A stretch of 64,000 nt of DNA from JAKOQB01 sp036824465 (lineage in GTDB: Bacteria > Pseudomonadota > Gammaproteobacteria > Burkholderiales > Burkholderiaceae_F). The notes beneath the pieces were generated by a model that saw only the letters and a program-made list of their open reading frames with translations, was not told the origin of the DNA and made no database searches. The stretch spans positions 27,052-91,051 of the forward strand of contig DAITAC010000005.1 of the NCBI GenBank assembly GCA_036824465.1. Reading direction: 5' to 3'. This document shows, one piece after another, positions 43,769 to 52,378 of this stretch (positions are counted from its first letter, which is position 1; each line of letters starts with the position of its first letter). Position numbers and translations under genes: made by a program.

Positions 43769-44668
43769 ATGCGCACTCCTGCGATTGGACTGGTCGGCCC
43801 ATCAAGTTGTCTTCCTCACAAGAACATTGCCGATCGTGCGGCGCGTTTCTTCTCGAAACGTGGTTGGCGCGTCCAGGCGGGGGAGAGCGTTTTTGCCCGC
43901 CAGCAGCGCTTCGCTGGAAGCGATGAGTTGCGTGCGTCGGATCTGCAGCTTTTCGCGACCGATCGCTCGCTTGACGTCGTGCTTGCCGTGCGGGGCGGCT
44001 ACGGCCTTTCACGCATCCTCGATCGGCTTGACTATGCCGCCATTGCGCGGGCCGGTCGAATACTGGTCGGCTACAGCGATTTCACCGCGTTCAATCTCGC
44101 GCTGCTGGCCCGGACGGGTGCGATCAGTTTTCAGGGACCGGCAGCATCAGATTTTGCCGCCCGGCCGCCCAACCACTTCACGATCGAAGAGTTCTTCTCG
44201 ACACTCGAAAGCAGGAACCACACACTCTCATTCGACGCCGACAGCGCGGACCTGTCGGTAAAGGGGAGGTTGTGGGGCGGCAATCTGGCAATGGTGTGTG
44301 CGCTGCTCAGTACACGCTTCTTCCCGGCAGTGCGCGGCGGAATCCTGTTTCTCGAAGACGTCAATGAGCCGGCGTATCGCATCGAGCGGATGCTGCTGCA
44401 GTTGTCTCACGCCGGCGTTCTGGCGCGCCAGCGTGCGATTCTCCTCGGCGCTTTCGATCCGGTCACCCCGATGCCGCACGACAATGGCTTTGACCTCGTC
44501 GCGGCAATCGACCGCGTTCGCGCTTCGATCGACGTCCCCATCGTGACTGGACTGCCGTTCGGCCATGTGGCACGCAAGGCGACATTGCCGGTCGGTGCAC
44601 CTGCACAACTTGCGGTCCGTGGCGGCGCTGGCGAGCTTTCCTTTGGCGAGTACCCGAGCCTGAAGTAG
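43769..44668 (+). CDS. ldcA: LD-carboxypeptidase (peptidase S66 family)
   Basis: Removes the terminal D-Ala from recycled muropeptides in the cytoplasm. N-terminal AIGLVGPSS, nucleophile-region VRGGYGLSRILDRLDYAAI, LVGYSDFTAFNLAL, GGNLAMVCALLST, LFLEDVNEPAYRIERMLLQL with catalytic Glu, and GLPFGHVARKATLPVGA with catalytic His. It has 299 residues. It starts 4 nt after tadA, the usual betaproteobacterial pair. Confidence 0.93.
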   Translation: MRTPAIGLVGPSSCLPHKNIADRAARFFSKRGWRVQAGESVFARQQRFAGSDELRASDLQLFATDRSLDVVLAVRGGYGLSRILDRLDYAAIARAGRILVGYSDFTAFNLALLARTGAISFQGPAASDFAARPPNHFTIEEFFSTLESRNHTLSFDADSADLSVKGRLWGGNLAMVCALLSTRFFPAVRGGILFLEDVNEPAYRIERMLLQLSHAGVLARQRAILLGAFDPVTPMPHDNGFDLVAAIDRVRASIDVPIVTGLPFGHVARKATLPVGAPAQLAVRGGAGELSFGEYPSLK

Positions 44669-44753
44669 CGCTGGCGTTGCGTCAGCGCCATCGCGCAGGC
44701 GAAAGACGGGTTCCCGCTTCCGCACCGCGCGGTTGCTCGCCTATGATTCGTCC

Positions 44754-46670
44754 ATGGCAGGGCCGATTACCCGATTTGGCATTGAGATCGAATCGCGCGA
44801 GCAGCGTCAGGAGAAGATCCTTGCCGGCGTGATCGCGTCGGTATATCGCCAGGTCCCGCAGTCAGTGCTGGGCAGCATCGTCGGCGGTGTTGCACTGGTC
44901 GCCGTCTTCTGGAAGACGCACAACCCGAACTTTCTGCTGGCGTGGTTCATTGCGATGCTGGTCGAGTCGCTGGTGCGGTTGCGCATGGCACGCGCTTTCC
45001 GCGCTGCAAGCATTGCCGCTGATCAGGTCGGCATGTGGTCGACCCGGTGGGTCGCACTTGCCGCCGTCGCCGGTGTGCTTTGGGGTGCGGCTGGAGTCTT
45101 GTTCTTCGCGCCACGCGAGCCGCTGCAGCAACTTGTGCTGGTGGCGGTAATTCTCGGGGTCGCATTCGGCTCGCTGACGCTTTACGCAACATACCGCCCG
45201 GCCCTGTTTGCTTTCCTGCCTGCGGCACTGCTGCCGCTGATAGCGCGCATGGTCGCGCAGGCCGAGCCCGCGTACTACACCGCGGCGATCGTCGTGCTGG
45301 CCGTCTTCGGGTTCACGATGTTCTTCGGGCGCAACTTCGGCGAAACGATGTTTGAAGCGGTGAAGAACAACTATGAGAACGAGGTACTGGTCGCGCAATT
45401 AATGAACGAGAAACGCGTCGCGGATGAAGCACGTCGCGCGGCCGAGGAAGCAACCCGATCGAAGACCAAGTTCTTCGCCGGGGCCAGCCACGACCTGCGG
45501 CAGCCACTGCAGGCGATCGGCATCTACTGTTCGCTGCTGAAGAAGCGGGCGCAAGGACCGCTCGAACCGCTGGTCAAGAACCTGTCGACTGCCGTCGACT
45601 CATTGTCGAAGCTGGTCGAGGAGCTGCTGGAGATCTCACGGCTCGATGCGGGCGCCATCCAGCCGCGCGTTCAGCAGGTGCTGATCGACGAGACGTTTTC
45701 AGCGCTGGAGCAGGAATTCGCGCCACTGGCGGCCGGAAAGGGACTGGCGCTGCGAGTGCGCCATGCGGGCATCGCGATCGAATCCGACCCGGTACTGCTG
45801 TCACGCGTGCTGCGTAATCTGCTTGGCAACGCGCTGCGGTACACGACCAACGGTGGCGTGCTGCTGGCAGCACGCCCGCGCGGCGGACTGATCAGTCTTG
45901 AGGTATGGGACACGGGGCCGGGCATACGCAAGGAAGAACTCGACCGCGTATTCGAGGAGTTCTATCGCGGTGAAAGCTCGCGCGGAGAAGCCGCAAGCGG
46001 ATTCGGGCTGGGGCTGTCGATCGTCAAGCGTATTTGTTCCGTCCTCGGCCATCCGTTGATCGTGACGACGCGACCCGGCACCGGCACAGTGTTCCGCATC
46101 GAGGCACCGCTTTCCGCATCGCCACGGCGCGCAGTGCGCAGCGCCAACGAGCTGGCTGAGGCATCGCTGCGGTCCTTGACGGGTCACACGCTGGCGCTGG
46201 TCGAGGACAACGAAGAGATTCTGAACAGCATGAGCAACCTGCTGCGTTCCTGGGGCGCCGAGGTGGTTGCCGCCACCGGCTTCAATGCAGAACTTGCGGC
46301 GGAGTTGAAGGCGCGAAAACGAGTCGACCTGATTCTTGCCGATCAGAACCTGCGCGACTCGATTTCCGGCGTTGAGGCCGTATTTCGCGTGCGGGAGATC
46401 GTCGGATTTCCTATTCCGGTCGTCATGCTGACGGCAGTGCAGGGGATCGAAGTGCTTGCGGAATTCCAACGCACGCTGCAGCGCTATTTGCAGCAGAGCC
46501 CGCATCTGGCGTCGATCATCGCGCGCAGCCGGGTCGAAGAGCCGATCGTGCTGCAGAAGCCGACCAACGCGATCGTGCTGAACAACCGGATCGCGGCAGC
46601 CCTTGGACTGCTCGCGTCCGGGCTGCCGCTGAACGCGCGGCACCCTGCTGAAATGAGCGAACCCGGCTAG
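44754..46670 (+). CDS. Hybrid sensor histidine kinase with receiver domain
   Basis: It has 638 residues from ATG 44754. Six hydrophobic segments (about 38-53, 59-76, 99-119, 126-147, 149-168, 173-191) form the sensor; a coiled coil leads to the H-box KTKFFAGASHDLRQPLQAIG (H246), the ATPase domain (LLGNALRYT; WDTGPGIRKEELDRVF; GFGLGLSIVKRI) and a receiver (LALVEDNEEI; DLILADQNLRD; VVMLTA; LQKPTN). Between VVMLTA and the conserved Lys there are about 45 residues rather than the usual ~20. Signal unknown. It ends 22 nt from the convergent NarL-type regulator, a likely partner. Confidence 0.92.
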   Translation: MAGPITRFGIEIESREQRQEKILAGVIASVYRQVPQSVLGSIVGGVALVAVFWKTHNPNFLLAWFIAMLVESLVRLRMARAFRAASIAADQVGMWSTRWVALAAVAGVLWGAAGVLFFAPREPLQQLVLVAVILGVAFGSLTLYATYRPALFAFLPAALLPLIARMVAQAEPAYYTAAIVVLAVFGFTMFFGRNFGETMFEAVKNNYENEVLVAQLMNEKRVADEARRAAEEATRSKTKFFAGASHDLRQPLQAIGIYCSLLKKRAQGPLEPLVKNLSTAVDSLSKLVEELLEISRLDAGAIQPRVQQVLIDETFSALEQEFAPLAAGKGLALRVRHAGIAIESDPVLLSRVLRNLLGNALRYTTNGGVLLAARPRGGLISLEVWDTGPGIRKEELDRVFEEFYRGESSRGEAASGFGLGLSIVKRICSVLGHPLIVTTRPGTGTVFRIEAPLSASPRRAVRSANELAEASLRSLTGHTLALVEDNEEILNSMSNLLRSWGAEVVAATGFNAELAAELKARKRVDLILADQNLRDSISGVEAVFRVREIVGFPIPVVMLTAVQGIEVLAEFQRTLQRYLQQSPHLASIIARSRVEEPIVLQKPTNAIVLNNRIAAALGLLASGLPLNARHPAEMSEPG

Positions 46671-46692
46671 AGCGGCAGAGGGTTTCCTGCGC

Positions 46693-47361
46693 CTAGCCCA
46701 CGTCGTAGCCGTTGCGACGTGCAGCCAGCAGCGCTTCGGTGCGGTTTGACGCGCCAAAAGCACGATAGATGGCGGTTACATGCGTCTTCACTGTGCCTTC
46801 GCTCAAAGTGAGTTCGCGACAGATGATCTTGATCGGCGAACCTCGCGCCAGCAGCTGAAGCACCTGCTCCTGACGCTCCGTCAGCTGAACGCGCCCTGTG
46901 GTCGGCCGACCCAGCATGTCGCGTCCGCGTTCGGGCAGTCCTAGGATCGATGCCCCGCGCGTTGCGTCCTCGAGTAAATCGGCGGGAATGTACACGCCAC
47001 CTGACATCACGAACCGAACTGCATTGATCAGAGTTTCAGTCGCCATCGACTTGGGCAGGAAACCGGCGGCGCCCAACTGCAGCACCCGCATCACGGTGCG
47101 TTGGTCCTGCACGCCCGAAAGCACGAGGATCTTCAGATCGGGCACGCGGTTGACCAGCGTTTCGAGCAGATTGGTACCGGTTGTTCCCGGAAGTCCGAGA
47201 TCGAGCAACATCAGATCGGCATCGGGGTGCGCTTCGACCAGTCGCTCCGCGCCCGCTGCATCGCCTGCGGTATGGATCTCGGTCTTCGGATCGAGGTCGA
47301 GGAGCAATGCGGACATCGCATTGGTGATCAATGCATGGTCATCAACCAGCAGAATCTTCAT
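46693..47361 (-). CDS. NarL/FixJ-type response regulator
   Basis: It has 222 residues: receiver domain KILLVDDHALI, phosphoacceptor in LMLLDLGLPGTTG, LVLSGV and LPKSMA; then a LuxR-type DNA-binding domain (LTERQEQVLQLLARGSPIKI ... LSEGTVKTHVTAIYRAFGAS). Transcribed toward the hybrid kinase gene. Upstream lies a long region without genes, so its targets are not apparent. Confidence 0.94.
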   Translation of the reverse strand: MKILLVDDHALITNAMSALLLDLDPKTEIHTAGDAAGAERLVEAHPDADLMLLDLGLPGTTGTNLLETLVNRVPDLKILVLSGVQDQRTVMRVLQLGAAGFLPKSMATETLINAVRFVMSGGVYIPADLLEDATRGASILGLPERGRDMLGRPTTGRVQLTERQEQVLQLLARGSPIKIICRELTLSEGTVKTHVTAIYRAFGASNRTEALLAARRNGYDVG

Positions 47362-48374
47362 TGAGTGCCTGTAGGTACTGAAGCGTTGACAGGGTTCGCG
47401 CGTTGGAAGAGATTATCTCGCGGCCAAGGTTCTGTTTGCGCATTCTAACGACACCTGCCGGCCAATTTCTTCTCCTGGCGCGGGCAGATCGGACACTTAC
47501 ACAGCGCGTGGCCGCGCCGATGCTCCCACCTGTCCGGCGCATTCGCGCACCGTGTCGATGGTGCTCGCCGAGAAGGCGCTGATCACTTCACATGACTTGC
47601 ACCGGGATCGCGCCGGGACGCGTCGACGGGAAAGCCAGGCAGGGCGCGCGCGCATGTAATGCGAATGTGCCCCGCCATCGAGCGCAGAGGGTGACCAGCC
47701 TCGCGTGGCGCGACCTCGGACTGACATCCGATAGCCAGACCTGATCAACCCTGGGGAAGTACACGACACGGCCGCTGTGACCGGTAGAGCAGGCCGCTTT
47801 CTTCGCGCTCGGCAGCCTCGGGGCTTTCAATCGAATCGGCAACCGGTATGGCGACGTCGGCAGTCCAAGGCGTTCGAAGTCCCGACCCCGGATGCCTGCC
47901 CGCTTCATAGAAAGATGGGCAGCAAGCGCGGCAGGAATGACCGTCGTGACCCGTTCGCACCCGATCTCAGCGAGAGGCGTCCGCGTCGAGATGGCTTAGA
48001 TCTGCTCTGCGACGATTTATAGCTGCTTCGGAGCGAGCAATTCGTGCCGGGCCAAACTGGATCGGCCAAGTTCAGCACAGGCGGACGGTGGGCAAGATGC
48101 TCGTCCGGCGCACCTGCATAACGATCGGCGGCAAGTGTTGCAACGTTGGGCCATTCAAACGCAATGATGGCTTCCTTGCCCGGTTCAATGACGCCGATTG
48201 GAGCGCGCGCGGCGGCCGGAGTCAGGCGCGTTTCAGGCGGAGCTTTCGTTGTTATGCAGACCTGATTTGATAGGATGAACCCATTACAATTGACATAATA
48301 CACATTATGCGCACTTTTGTAATCTTAATGTGATTTCTCAAGAACACATAATCTCCTCTGTTAGATATCGGCCG
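47362..48374. other. 1-kb region with no convincing gene
   Basis: The only long non-coding stretch in the window. No tRNA, ncRNA or repeat array is recognised. The best remaining frame is on the minus strand (47905-48303; contains GVIEPGKEAIIAFEWPN, faintly like DUF1330 proteins) but it has no SD, odd composition and overlapping competing frames, so I treat it as possible decayed coding sequence at most. The 3' 120 nt (from about 48256) are sharply AT-rich compared with the rest of the window. Confidence 0.5.
48290..48309. promoter_or_regulatory. AT-rich inverted repeat with a consensus -35
   Basis: CATAAT-ACAC-ATTATG (48294-48309) is a perfect 6-bp inverted repeat. A consensus TTGACA (48290-48295) reads rightward and overlaps it, though no good -10 follows at 17 bp. 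It looks like an operator/promoter left behind in the gene-poor region, 3' of tatD. Confidence 0.35.
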
Positions 48375-49136
48375 TTAGACCTTGAATAATTGACGAAATC
48401 TCTCCGCGGTCTCGACTCCGACATCCTTCTTGGCAAGACCTTTGATAACCCCGATTGTCTCCGCAACAAACGGAACCCAGGCCGGTTCGTTTGTCCTGCC
48501 CCGATGCGGAACGGGAGCCAGATACGGTGCATCGGTCTCAATCAACAGCCGATCCATCGGAACCGCGACGGCGACGTCCCGCAGGTTCTGCGCGTTCTTG
48601 AATGTCACGATGCCCGAGAAAGAAATGTGGAACCCGAGATCGAGCGCCGCCTTCGCCACTTCGAGGCTTTCAGTGAAGCAATGCATGACGCCGCCAACTT
48701 CGAACGCGCGCTCCTCGCGCATGATGCGCAGCGTGTCGTCGGCCGCGGAACGGGTGTGGATGATCAGCGGCAACCCGGTTTCACGGGCCGCGCGGATGTG
48801 CGTTCGGAAGCGCTCGCGCTGCCAATCCAGCGGTTCCTTAAGCCGGAAATAGTCGAGCCCGGTTTCGCCGATGGCCACGACCTTGTCGTGGCGGGCCAAC
48901 CGGGCGAGCGTCGCGACGTCCGGCTCCCGTCCGTCACGGTAGTCGGGGTGTACGCCGACCGAGGCCCAGATATCGGCCTGGGACTCAGCAAGCGATACGA
49001 CGGCCGGAAACTCCTCCAGGGTCACGCAGACGTTCAGTGCGCCGCACACGCCGGCGGCGCGCATGCGTTTGAGCACGCCGTCAATGTCGTTGGCAAGCTC
49101 AGGGAATGACAGGTGGCAGTGCGAATCAATGAACAC
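48375..49136 (-). CDS. TatD-family metal-dependent hydrolase/DNase
   Basis: TIM-barrel nuclease: metal ligands in FIDSHCHLSF, Glu in AIGETGLDYF, His in LIIHTRSA and MHCFTE, Asp in LIETDAPYL. It has 253 residues. Last gene of the mltG-tmk-holB-pilZ-tatD set, the common order. Several TatD paralogues exist in many genomes so no E. coli symbol is assigned. Confidence 0.94.
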   Translation of the reverse strand: MFIDSHCHLSFPELANDIDGVLKRMRAAGVCGALNVCVTLEEFPAVVSLAESQADIWASVGVHPDYRDGREPDVATLARLARHDKVVAIGETGLDYFRLKEPLDWQRERFRTHIRAARETGLPLIIHTRSAADDTLRIMREERAFEVGGVMHCFTESLEVAKAALDLGFHISFSGIVTFKNAQNLRDVAVAVPMDRLLIETDAPYLAPVPHRGRTNEPAWVPFVAETIGVIKGLAKKDVGVETAERFRQLFKV

Positions 49137-49175
49137 GCGGACTCCGCGACGGCCACGTGCCCAGTGAAGACCGCT

Positions 49176-49577
49176 TCAGATCGTGTGTGTCGGCCGTGCT
49201 GATTTGAGCGCCGTACCCAGGATGTCCTCGATTCGGCTGCGTGCAGCGTGTCCGCTTTCGTCGCCAGGAAAATGGACGCCGATCCCAGGCTGCCGCTGAC
49301 CGCCGCCTGCGGGACTGATCCAGACGACGCGACCCGCGATCGGCAGCTTGGTCGGATCATCCATCAACGTCAGAATCAGGTAGACCTCATCTCCGAGCTG
49401 ATAAGGCTTGTTGGTCGGCACGAAGATGCCGCCGTTCTTCAAGTACGGCATGTAAGCGGCATACAGCGCTGCCTTTTCCTTGATGGACAACGACAGCACG
49501 GCCGGACGCGCGCCCGCACCGGCTGCGGCGGTTACCCCGACTCCTCCGAGCGTGCCCGGTCCGGGCGCATTGCTCAT
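49176..49577 (-). CDS. pilZ: PilZ-domain protein of the type IV pilus type
   Basis: It has 133 residues. LSLSIKEKAALYAAYMPYLK-NGGIFVPT, LGDEVYLILTLMDDPTKLPI, GRVVWISPAGGGQRQPGIGV. It lacks the RxxxR / D-x-S-x-x-G c-di-GMP motif, as the founding PilZ of type IV pili does. N-terminal Gly/Ala-rich linker. Placed after holB as in Pseudomonas. Confidence 0.9.
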   Translation of the reverse strand: MSNAPGPGTLGGVGVTAAAGAGARPAVLSLSIKEKAALYAAYMPYLKNGGIFVPTNKPYQLGDEVYLILTLMDDPTKLPIAGRVVWISPAGGGQRQPGIGVHFPGDESGHAARSRIEDILGTALKSARPTHTI

Positions 49578-49596
49578 CTGTGCTTTCGTACGTCGT

Positions 49597-50685
49597 TCAG
49601 TGCGTTATGGTCAAGCAGCCTCGGTACTGCAGCAATATCGACTCCAGAACCAGCCGGGTATTGAGCGGATGTTCACGACTTGCCTGAGCCCGCGTCAGCG
49701 AATCCGCCCAACGCCACAGTTGCTCCACCGATGCCTTGTGAGAAAGCCGGACAATAGCCGTTCGCCGCGTCGGATGATACCGAACACATCCGGCCGCGCG
49801 ATATCCCAGCAGGTCCCAGCACCATCGCTGCATCGTGGCAAGGGTCGGTGCGACCGGCATTTCGCGCGGGATTCGCCGGGCGATTTCAGCAGCATCGAGC
49901 GTGTCTCCGCGTTCGAGCAGTTCAGTCAGCAGCGCCTGCTGGTCGGGCGCAAGCAGGACCCCTGAAGCGACCTCCAATGCCGCCAGCGGCGCACCTCCGG
50001 CGGCCGCAAGAGCGGCTTGGGCATCCGCAACACCCTGCCCGGCCAGCCACGCGAGGGAGATTGCAGTCGTCGGAACCTCGACGCGGACCAAAACGCAGCG
50101 CGAGCGAATCGTCGGCGGCAACTCATCCAGCGCATCGCTGACGAGCACAAAGAGCGTCTGTTCGGGTGGCTCTTCTAGCAACTTCAAGAGTGCGTTTGCC
50201 GCCGGTGCATTCAGCGCTTCGGCGGGCGCCAGCAATACCACACGTCCGCCCCCGCGATGGGTCGTGACGACGGCGAAATCGGTCAGCGCACGAACCTGGT
50301 CGATGCGAATCTCCCGGCTGGCCTTGGTCGGCTTCTCCTTTTCGACCTCCTCGCTTTCGCCCAGCTCCTCCTCGTCGGAGTTCTCATCGAGGGAATGACC
50401 GGGTCGCAGTGCGGCCAGCGCATCGGGCAGGACGAAGCGGAAATCAGCATGGCTTCCCGCCTCCATCAGCACGCAGCCGGTGCAGTGCCCGCAGGCACGG
50501 CCGCTTTCGGCGGGTTGCTCGCAAAGCGCCGCCTGGGCCAGATCGAATCCGAGGCTTTTCTTTCCAATCCCGCGCGCACCGTGCAACAGGATTGCGTGCA
50601 CGCCGCGGCGCTTCAGCGACTGTAACGCCGACCACGTCGCATCGTGCCATGGCAAATGGCGGGGAAGCGTCAGCTCGCGATCCAT
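49597..50685 (-). CDS. holB: DNA polymerase III subunit delta'
   Basis: Clamp-loader subunit. HAILLHGARGIGKKSLGFDL (P-loop position), zinc-type CGHCTGC, LLKLLEEPPEQTLFVLVSD and PTIRSRC sensor region. It has 362 residues. An acidic insertion (LDENSDEEELGESEEVEKEK) sits between the zinc module and the RIDQVRAL helix. Start overlaps the tmk end by 16 nt. Confidence 0.95.
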   Translation of the reverse strand: MDRELTLPRHLPWHDATWSALQSLKRRGVHAILLHGARGIGKKSLGFDLAQAALCEQPAESGRACGHCTGCVLMEAGSHADFRFVLPDALAALRPGHSLDENSDEEELGESEEVEKEKPTKASREIRIDQVRALTDFAVVTTHRGGGRVVLLAPAEALNAPAANALLKLLEEPPEQTLFVLVSDALDELPPTIRSRCVLVRVEVPTTAISLAWLAGQGVADAQAALAAAGGAPLAALEVASGVLLAPDQQALLTELLERGDTLDAAEIARRIPREMPVAPTLATMQRWCWDLLGYRAAGCVRYHPTRRTAIVRLSHKASVEQLWRWADSLTRAQASREHPLNTRLVLESILLQYRGCLTITH

Positions 50686-51290
50686 GGTTCGAGCCGAGCG
50701 GTAATTTCCTGTCGGATTGAATCGACCGGCGCTGTGCCGTCGAGCACGAAGAAGCGGGCCGGGAACTGGGCCGCGCGCGCAAGATACGCGGCACGCACGC
50801 GCGCAAAGAAATCGCGCTGCTCCGACTCGAAGCGGTCAGCCAGGCGCGCGCCTGCAAGCCGCTGCGCGGCGATCACTGGATCGAGATCAAAGAGCAGCGT
50901 CAGGTCCGGCTGCAGGTCAGGATGGACCCAGCTTTCCAGCGAAACGATCAGCGCTTCAGGCAATTGCCGGCCGCCGGCCTGATAGGCGTAAGTCGCGTCA
51001 GTGAAGCGATCGCACAGAACCCAGCGGCCCTGCTCGATCGCCGGCTCGATGACCTGGGTGACGTGTTCGGCACGGGCCGCGAACATCAGCAGCGTCTCGG
51101 TCCGCGCGGTCATCGGCTGGGTGAGGACGAGGGCGCGCAACTGTTCGCCCAACTCGGTGCCGCCAGGTTCGCGCGTGACGACAACGTCCTTGCCGGCGCT
51201 TCGCAGCAAATCGGATACGAAGTCGATGTGCGTGCTCTTGCCCGCGCCGTCGATGCCTTCAAACGTAATGAAGCGGCCGCGTACGCTCAT
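50670..51290 (-). CDS. tmk: Thymidylate kinase
   Basis: dTMP to dTDP. P-loop ITFEGIDGAGKSTH, DR motif in TREPGGTELGEQLR, LCDRFTDATYAYQAGGR and LID region RLADRFESEQRDFFARV. It has 206 residues. ATG overlaps the mltG stop (ATGA); its own 3' end overlaps holB by 16 nt. Confidence 0.97.
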   Translation of the reverse strand: MSVRGRFITFEGIDGAGKSTHIDFVSDLLRSAGKDVVVTREPGGTELGEQLRALVLTQPMTARTETLLMFAARAEHVTQVIEPAIEQGRWVLCDRFTDATYAYQAGGRQLPEALIVSLESWVHPDLQPDLTLLFDLDPVIAAQRLAGARLADRFESEQRDFFARVRAAYLARAAQFPARFFVLDGTAPVDSIRQEITARLEPWIAS

Positions 51291-52366
51291 CGCCTCCCCG
51301 CCAGTTGGTACTTCACCACCGCGCGATTGTGCTGCTCGAGGGTCTCGGAAAACTGCGAAGTGCCATCGCCGCGCGCGACGAAATACAAGTCGCGCGTCCG
51401 CTCAGGCTGGAGAGCGGCCTCAATCGAAGCCCGTCCCGCGAGCGCAATCGGTGTCGGCGGCAAGCCGGCACGCGTGTAGGTGTTGTACGGCCCGTCAGTC
51501 AAAAGGTCTCGCTTGCGCAGGTTGCCATCGAACTTCTCGCCGAGCCCGTAGATGACAGTCGGATCGGTTTGCAGCAGCATGCCACGCTGCAGCCGATTGA
51601 CGAATACGCCAGCGATGCGACTGCGTTCTCCTGACTGCCCGGTCTCCTTCTCGACGATCGACGCCATGATCAATGCCTGATACGGCGACGCGTACGGAAG
51701 CCCGGGCGCTCGACTCTCCCACGACCGCTGCAGCGATGCAGCCTGCGACCGATATGCCTGGCGCAACACTTCCAGGTCGCTGCTGCCGGCATCGAAGACG
51801 TAGGTGTCCGGCGCAAACAGGCCTTCAGGATGCGTTTCACTGGCTCCGATCGCCTGCAATAACTGGCGCTCGGACATTGCCGCGCTGTCCTGCTTCAGAT
51901 CTGGTTGCGCGGCCAGTGCCGCACGCAGGTCGCGCAGCGTCCAGCCTTCGACCACGGTGATGCGTTCGCGCAGCGTTTCGCCCGCGCGCAGCTTGTCGAG
52001 CAGCTGGCGCAGGTTCGCGCCGCGCAGCAGTTCATAGCGGCCCGCGCGCAACGACTGCGTGGTTTTTGAGAGCCGGGCAGCGATCACGAACGCAGTCTCG
52101 TTGATATCGATGCCAGCCGCCTGCAACTGGCGCGCGATCGAACGTGCCGAAGCACCCGGCGCAATCCTGAATTCAACCCGTGCACCGCCCATCGGCAATG
52201 ACCGTTCATAGACGTGCCATGCCCAGGCCGACGCCCCCGCCCCGGCGACAAGCAGCAGCGCGATCAGGAGAAATAGAAGCCGGCGCAGTGACAACAGTTG
52301 AGAACTCGATAGGCTGACGGGCCTATGATACTTTTTCGATTGACTTGAACGCGCCGTCTTCGGCAC
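51287..52366 (-). CDS. mltG: Endolytic murein transglycosylase MltG
   Basis: Inner-membrane enzyme that ends glycan chain elongation. One membrane segment (RRLLFLLIALLLVAGAGASA), LysM-like region, then the YceG domain with catalytic Glu in IMASIVEKETGQSGERSRIA and NRLQRGMLLQTDPTVIYGLG; LPPTPIALAGRASIEAAL. It has 359 residues from GTG 52366; the first ~20 residues before the membrane helix are doubtful. Only 12 nt separate it from divergent ygfZ. Confidence 0.95.
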   Translation of the reverse strand: MPKTARSSQSKKYHRPVSLSSSQLLSLRRLLFLLIALLLVAGAGASAWAWHVYERSLPMGGARVEFRIAPGASARSIARQLQAAGIDINETAFVIAARLSKTTQSLRAGRYELLRGANLRQLLDKLRAGETLRERITVVEGWTLRDLRAALAAQPDLKQDSAAMSERQLLQAIGASETHPEGLFAPDTYVFDAGSSDLEVLRQAYRSQAASLQRSWESRAPGLPYASPYQALIMASIVEKETGQSGERSRIAGVFVNRLQRGMLLQTDPTVIYGLGEKFDGNLRKRDLLTDGPYNTYTRAGLPPTPIALAGRASIEAALQPERTRDLYFVARGDGTSQFSETLEQHNRAVVKYQLAGRR

Positions 52367-52378
52367 GAGCTGGGATAC

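Noticed and set aside
44668..44688. Hairpin GCGCTGGCG-TTG-CGTCAGCGC at the ldcA stop as a terminator.
   Set aside because: One G-T pair and no T-run follow; it may fold but there is no support for termination.
47870..47900. GTTCGAAGTCCC resembles a tRNA T-loop.
   Set aside because: The flanking bases do not form a 5-bp T-stem and no acceptor or anticodon stem can be drawn around it.
47905..48303. Minus-strand frame of 132 codons with a DUF1330-like stretch (GVIEPGKEAIIAFEWPN).
   Set aside because: The similarity is short, no ribosome-binding site is present, the C-terminal half is Arg/Ser-rich as in non-coding high-GC sequence, and other frames overlap it; kept only as a remark on the gene-free region.
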